A DNA stretch of 6,209 nt, taken from the NCBI GenBank assembly GCA_021767885.1, contig JAASSM010000124.1:1-6209 (forward strand), read 5' to 3'. Shown here piece by piece: positions 5,514 to 6,209 of the stretch (positions are counted from its first letter, which is position 1; each line of letters opens with the position of its first letter). The notes beneath the pieces were generated by a model, which made no database searches, had not been told where the DNA came from, and saw only the letters and a list, made by a program, of their open reading frames with translations. Origin of the DNA: a bacterium (lineage in GTDB: Bacteria > Krumholzibacteriota > Krumholzibacteria > LZORAL124-64-63). A program made the translations under genes and the position numbers.

Positions 5514-6209
5514 TCCAGCGCGCCCACCAGTTCCTCGCCGCCCGGACGCCCTCCGGGCAGGCAGGGCGAACCGGCCCGCAGGTCGTAGCGGCCCGTGGTC
5601 CGGTCGCAGAAGCGAGGGTCGGCCGAGAAGTTGCCGTGCCGGCGCCCCTGGCCGTCGAGGGTCGTGACCCAGTCGCCCCCGGGATGGCCGAAGAGGTTGC
5701 TCTGGGTGATCACCGGCTGTCCCCCGCCGCGGATGGACACCGCACCGTCGCGGTTGAAGGCCACGATGGTCCGGTCGATGAGCGGCGTGGCGCCGCGGAT
5801 GAGCAGGCCGCCGCCGTCGGACTCGGCGGCATTGTCGGCCACGGTGCACGAGACGAGCCGGGGCGAACCGTCCCGGATCGCCAGGGCCCCGCCACCCAGA
5901 CCGCCATGGTTGCCGACGATCAGGCAGCCGCGCAGCTCCGGCGCGGCGTCCGCCACCCAGACCCCGCCGCCGCTGCCGCCGGCGGCGTTGCCGCTGATGG
6001 TCATGCCGTCGACCACCAGGCCGGAGCCCCGCAGCACGGCCAGGCCGCCACCGGAGAGGGCCTGGTTGCCGGTCAGGCTGCCCCGCCGCAGGTGACCCAC
6101 GGCGTCGGTGTCCCAGGCGATGGCGCCGCCGTGCAGCAGGGCGGTGTTGGCCGAGAAGACGCAGTCCTCGAGGACCGGTGCGGCGGTGCCGCCGCAGAAG
6201 AGCCCCCCA
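5498..6209 (-). CDS. Parallel beta-helix repeat protein, 3' end (partial)
   Basis: The gene runs off the right edge; the C-terminal 236 residues are visible and the start is outside. An internal GTG at 6100 is not taken as the start because the repeat pattern continues upstream of it to the window edge. The sequence consists of right-handed parallel beta-helix coils (PbH1 / polymorphic outer-membrane-protein style): repeated S/V-x-N-x-A followed by GGG, for example GNQALSGGG, GNAAGGSGGG and DNAAESDGGG. Turn asparagines fall at visible residues 21, 48, 74, 100, 126 and 152, a period of 26. The tail (NFSADPRFCD, then AGSPC and a final GALDRGCP) is the kind that closes secreted beta-helix proteins in several GC-rich environmental lineages. 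It is probably secreted or surface-located; binding target and any enzymatic role are not visible. It precedes the phosphatase gene on the same strand with a 90-base gap. Confidence 0.82.
   Translation of the reverse strand, partial: GGLFCGGTAAPVLEDCVFSANTALLHGGAIAWDTDAVGHLRRGSLTGNQALSGGGLAVLRGSGLVVDGMTISGNAAGGSGGGVWVADAAPELRGCLIVGNHGGLGGGALAIRDGSPRLVSCTVADNAAESDGGGLLIRGATPLIDRTIVAFNRDGAVSIRGGGQPVITQSNLFGHPGGDWVTTLDGQGRRHGNFSADPRFCDRTTGRYDLRAGSPCLPGGRPGGEELVGALDRGCP
5753..6148 (-). repeat. 26-residue beta-helix coil repeats (protein level)
   Basis: Six asparagine-centred coils with spacings of 27, 26, 26, 26 and 26 residues, each usually followed by a GGG/GGA turn and a hydrophobic strand. 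The DNA copies are diverged, so this is an old repeat maintained for structure rather than a recent tandem duplication. Confidence 0.7.

Noticed and set aside
4578..5849. 423-codon minus-strand frame bridging the beta-helix and phosphatase genes
   Set aside because: It is a low-complexity Arg/Pro-rich shadow frame overlapping two well-supported genes.

Overview
This is a GC-rich bacterial window with long, tightly packed ORFs, GTG as well as ATG starts, and clear purine-rich Shine-Dalgarno sites. No rRNA, tRNA, CRISPR array or insertion sequence was seen. The style of the beta-helix protein at the right edge (asparagine/GGG repeats, then a tail with 'SADPRFCD' and 'AGSPC') and of the multi-pass SpoIIE-type phosphatase resembles GC-rich FCB-group or related uncultured lineages (Krumholzibacteriota/Eisenbacteria-like). 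That assignment comes from protein style only and is tentative.

Layout, left to right. (1) 13-1776, minus: a complete DsbD-type transmembrane thiol:disulfide reductase whose N-terminal periplasmic domain has no cysteines. (2) 1777-1920: a divergent intergenic region with an AT-rich pocket. (3) 1921-2478, plus: a TlpA/ResA-like periplasmic thioredoxin with a WCGPC active site and a lipobox-like signal peptide that has Gly where the lipid-carrying Cys would be. (4) 2463-2626: three GC-rich inverted repeats, probably terminators for the convergent units. (5) 2644-2709, minus: a 21-residue hydrophobic peptide ORF with a strong ribosome binding site, which conventional gene callers would probably miss. 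(6) 2710-2911: a structured GC-rich stretch with short hairpins and a 12-bp direct repeat. (7) 2912-5407, minus: an 831-residue membrane protein built as TM, periplasmic PDZ, about nine more TMs, GAF-like region, coiled coil and SpoIIE/RsbU PP2C phosphatase. (8) 5498-6209, minus, running off the right edge: the C-terminal 236 residues of a parallel beta-helix repeat protein with a 26-residue period.

How they may work together: the DsbD-like protein would carry electrons from cytoplasmic thioredoxin across the membrane to its C-terminal thioredoxin domain. The divergent TlpA-like protein is a natural acceptor, and may do the job of the missing redox-active N-terminal DsbD domain (inference). 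The phosphatase looks like the output of an envelope-sensing partner-switching pathway, but no anti-sigma factor, antagonist or sigma factor is in the window, so its target is unknown. No obviously new multi-gene defence or mobile system is visible. The least explained element is the small membrane peptide and its structured upstream region.
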